Source: Pseudeuparius sepicola
Taxonomy: Eukaryota; Arthropoda; Insecta; Coleoptera; Anthribidae
Assembly: GCA_963920635.1 (NCBI GenBank)
Contig: OY987299.1
Span: forward strand, 63,966,692 to 64,030,691
Direction of reading: 5' to 3'
Length of the DNA stretch: 64,000 nt
Made by a program: the position numbers and the translations under genes. Below are positions 62,466 to 64,000 of the stretch, piece by piece. The notes under the pieces are model-generated. The model was not told where the DNA came from. It ran no database searches and was given only the letters and a program-made list of their open reading frames with translations. Position 1 is the first letter of the stretch. Each line of letters starts with the position of its first letter.

Positions 62466-64000
62466 ATTCATGGCAGTGATCGTATTTTTGTGTTTGGTTA
62501 CTTCGTTAAATTGGAGTTTTCCCGGCGTATGGGACCCACCTGGTCGTGGTCGTCGGGCTGAGTACCTCATCACCAAGCAATGGAGTGACTGAGGGAAACA
62601 AAGAGGTCCCAATAAATTCAACAATCAACTTTAGTGATAGTGATAGTGTAGTGTAATAAAGTAATAAACAAAAACAAAAAAAGTTCAGCATTTATCAAAT
62701 CCGAGATAAAATCATTCACATATCAAGCACATCAGAGAGGTAAGCGTTAACATTTGTCCGTAATTGCATGCATTTTGGAAAACATTCTCCTACAATACAA
62801 ATAATAGTGTACTTGAAACATTCCCTTAATTTTATGAAAGTTTCGTACATCTGGCAACGCGCACGATGGTAAGGTTAGTCACGCGTCGGCTGATGCATCA
62901 TATGGGCTGGAATAAATCCAGTGGCAGTCGGAAATAATGGGGCAAATGCGTAAAAATGCGGTTTCGAAAAAAAATAATTGCGGCTCTAAAAAAAAGTTAG
63001 AATTTTTTTAATTGCGATTTCGCATTCTGAGTATTTTTCCCTACCCACTGTTAAAATTAATGTAGTTATGAATAAATCACCCTGTATTTCTTAAAATATT
63101 CCTCATATAAAAAACCTGTTTTAATAAAAGTGTTAGGGGAAATTATTTCCCGTTTATCGATATCAAGCAATCTTTCGTAGCACAAAAAAATGTGGTTGCC
63201 ATGGTAACCGACTTGATTTTTTTAAATGGCACCATATACGTTTTTTGGTGAAAATTGATACATTGGAACTTTCTGAATACATTACAATACAATTTTAATG
63301 GGGTCGCATAAGAAAAAAATACAAAAAAAATAAATTTTCTATTATGCTATTGACAATGTTTATCAAAATAATTATTAACATCAAGTTAGCCATGCCAAAA
63401 TCAGAACAATGGGAAACAGTCACTAGCTGTCAGTTGCTTGTAATTGTGTGCATTGTTACAGTAATCGTACTTTTTACTCAATTTTCTGTGTACTTAAGTA
63501 CTTAGTAAGTTATAATGGCGCTTGAATTAAGTGAAACGGAAAGAATACAGGTTAACATACTAAGTACTTAAGTACGCAGAAAATTGAGTAAAAAAGTACG
63601 TTTAGTGAACAATATACACAGTTACACAGTTAGTGACAGTTTCACATTGTTCTGATTTTGGCATGGCTAACTTGATGTTAATAATTATTTTGATAAACAT
63701 TGTCAATAGCATAATAGAAAACTTAATTTTTTGTATTTTTTTCTTATGCGCGACCCCATTAAAATTGCATTGTATCGTATTCAGAAAGTTCCAATGTATC
63801 AATTTTCAATTTTCACCAAGAAATATAAGCAATATTCCACAATTTCTATCCACACTGTATACCATTAATAAATTATAACTGTCAATCTAACAAACATAAA
63901 ACAAAGAAACGCCTACTAGATAAATTGTAATTAAAAATGTGACATGCGCCTACTGCGTTTATTTTACGAATTGAATGTGCAGTTCTAACAGGATTACTAA

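Larger units (their letters stand above)
57946..63084. mobile_element. third-level element with DD41D mariner transposase, CAGGGTGATTTATTCATAAA ends
   Basis: TA at 57944-57945 and 63085-63086. The ends pair over ~35 bases (right end inward: CAGGGTGATTTATTCATAAC). The empty site 'gcttatatttc' is seen intact in the 45133 MITE. It carries the transposase gene 61103-62465 and two further foldback insertions. Confidence 0.85.
57912..63857. mobile_element. second-level element, CAGTCTGGATAAAAATTGTG ends
   Basis: TA at 57910-57911 and 63858-63859. Same family as the 218-bp MITE at 45133. Its right part (63240-63830) is a large hairpin ('aaagttccaatgtatcaatt' near 63785 mirrors 'aattgatacattggaacttt' near 63250). 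Its left arm is interrupted by the third-level element at 57946. Confidence 0.8.
57112..64000. mobile_element. outermost foldback mariner element (partial), CAGGGTGTTCAAACAGAAAC end
   Basis: The left end follows TA (57110-57111). The left arm (57291-57600) pairs with the right arm, which is split: 57740-57909 and 63858-64000, with the 5.9-kb element 57912-63857 between. The right end lies beyond the window. Confidence 0.75.

Overview
The window is nuclear DNA of an arthropod, most probably an insect. It is AT-rich and intron-bearing, with GT/AG-spliced exons, poly(A) signals and a very dense load of nested transposable elements (TEs): Tc1/mariner, hAT-like and TTAA-inserting DNA transposons, several LINE families, and MITEs. 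Host-type coding material is sparse: the last exon of a selenoprotein-T homologue (about 26.8 kb) and a six-part gene of the DUF4806 type (46.8-55.9 kb, minus strand). I cannot name the species.

Left third (1-23.3 kb). The main object is an integrated Polinton/Maverick (adintovirus-like) element at 3286-23244. Its ends are resolved: ~800-bp terminal inverted repeats (TIRs) starting AGTAGTAAG and a 6-bp target duplication GACGCC on both sides. The plus strand carries a packaging ATPase, a conserved unknown protein (DUF8207-like) and a retroviral-type integrase with a chromodomain. The minus strand carries a phospholipase A2-like protein, a small hydrophobic minor protein, an adenain-like cysteine protease, a minor capsid (penton-like) protein, the second half of the major capsid protein and a small protein that may be nuclease-like. 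The two blocks diverge from one palindromic promoter at 12818-12868. A PolB remnant, an unknown 241-aa gene and a hidden three-exon gene (6908-7625, minus) lie on its left side. Many genes carry single-base frameshifts, so the element is probably decayed; a poorly polished assembly could look the same. Its right TIR is split by a 7,050-bp insertion flanked by TTAA, which holds decayed exons resembling a SWIM-zinc-finger/YqaJ-type insect gene. An older, related virus-like element seems to lie to the left: a paralogue of the 241-aa gene at 302-938 and a PolB fragment ending at the insertion point. A Tc1/mariner foldback element sits between those two.

Middle (23.3-46.8 kb). This is a TE graveyard: foldback mariner-like elements with CAGGG termini, Jockey-like and R1-like LINE pieces, hAT remnants, THAP-domain exons in a large inverted duplication (33.8-34.4 / 39.6-40.3 kb) around a 3.6-kb CAGGG element, and minisatellites.

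Right (46.8-64 kb). The DUF4806-type gene reads right to left: exon 1 (55.9 kb), exon 2, then a tandem array of nine 350-bp units. Each unit contains the same 165-bp, in-frame, phase-1/phase-1 exon with consensus splice sites. Exon 4, exon 5 and, beyond a LINE, exon 6 follow. All exon phases fit. This tandem exon array is the most unusual structure here. The last 7 kb is a four-level nest of palindromic TEs in which three insertion boundaries can be read exactly, with a DD41D ('rosa'-type) mariner transposase gene containing two introns inside.
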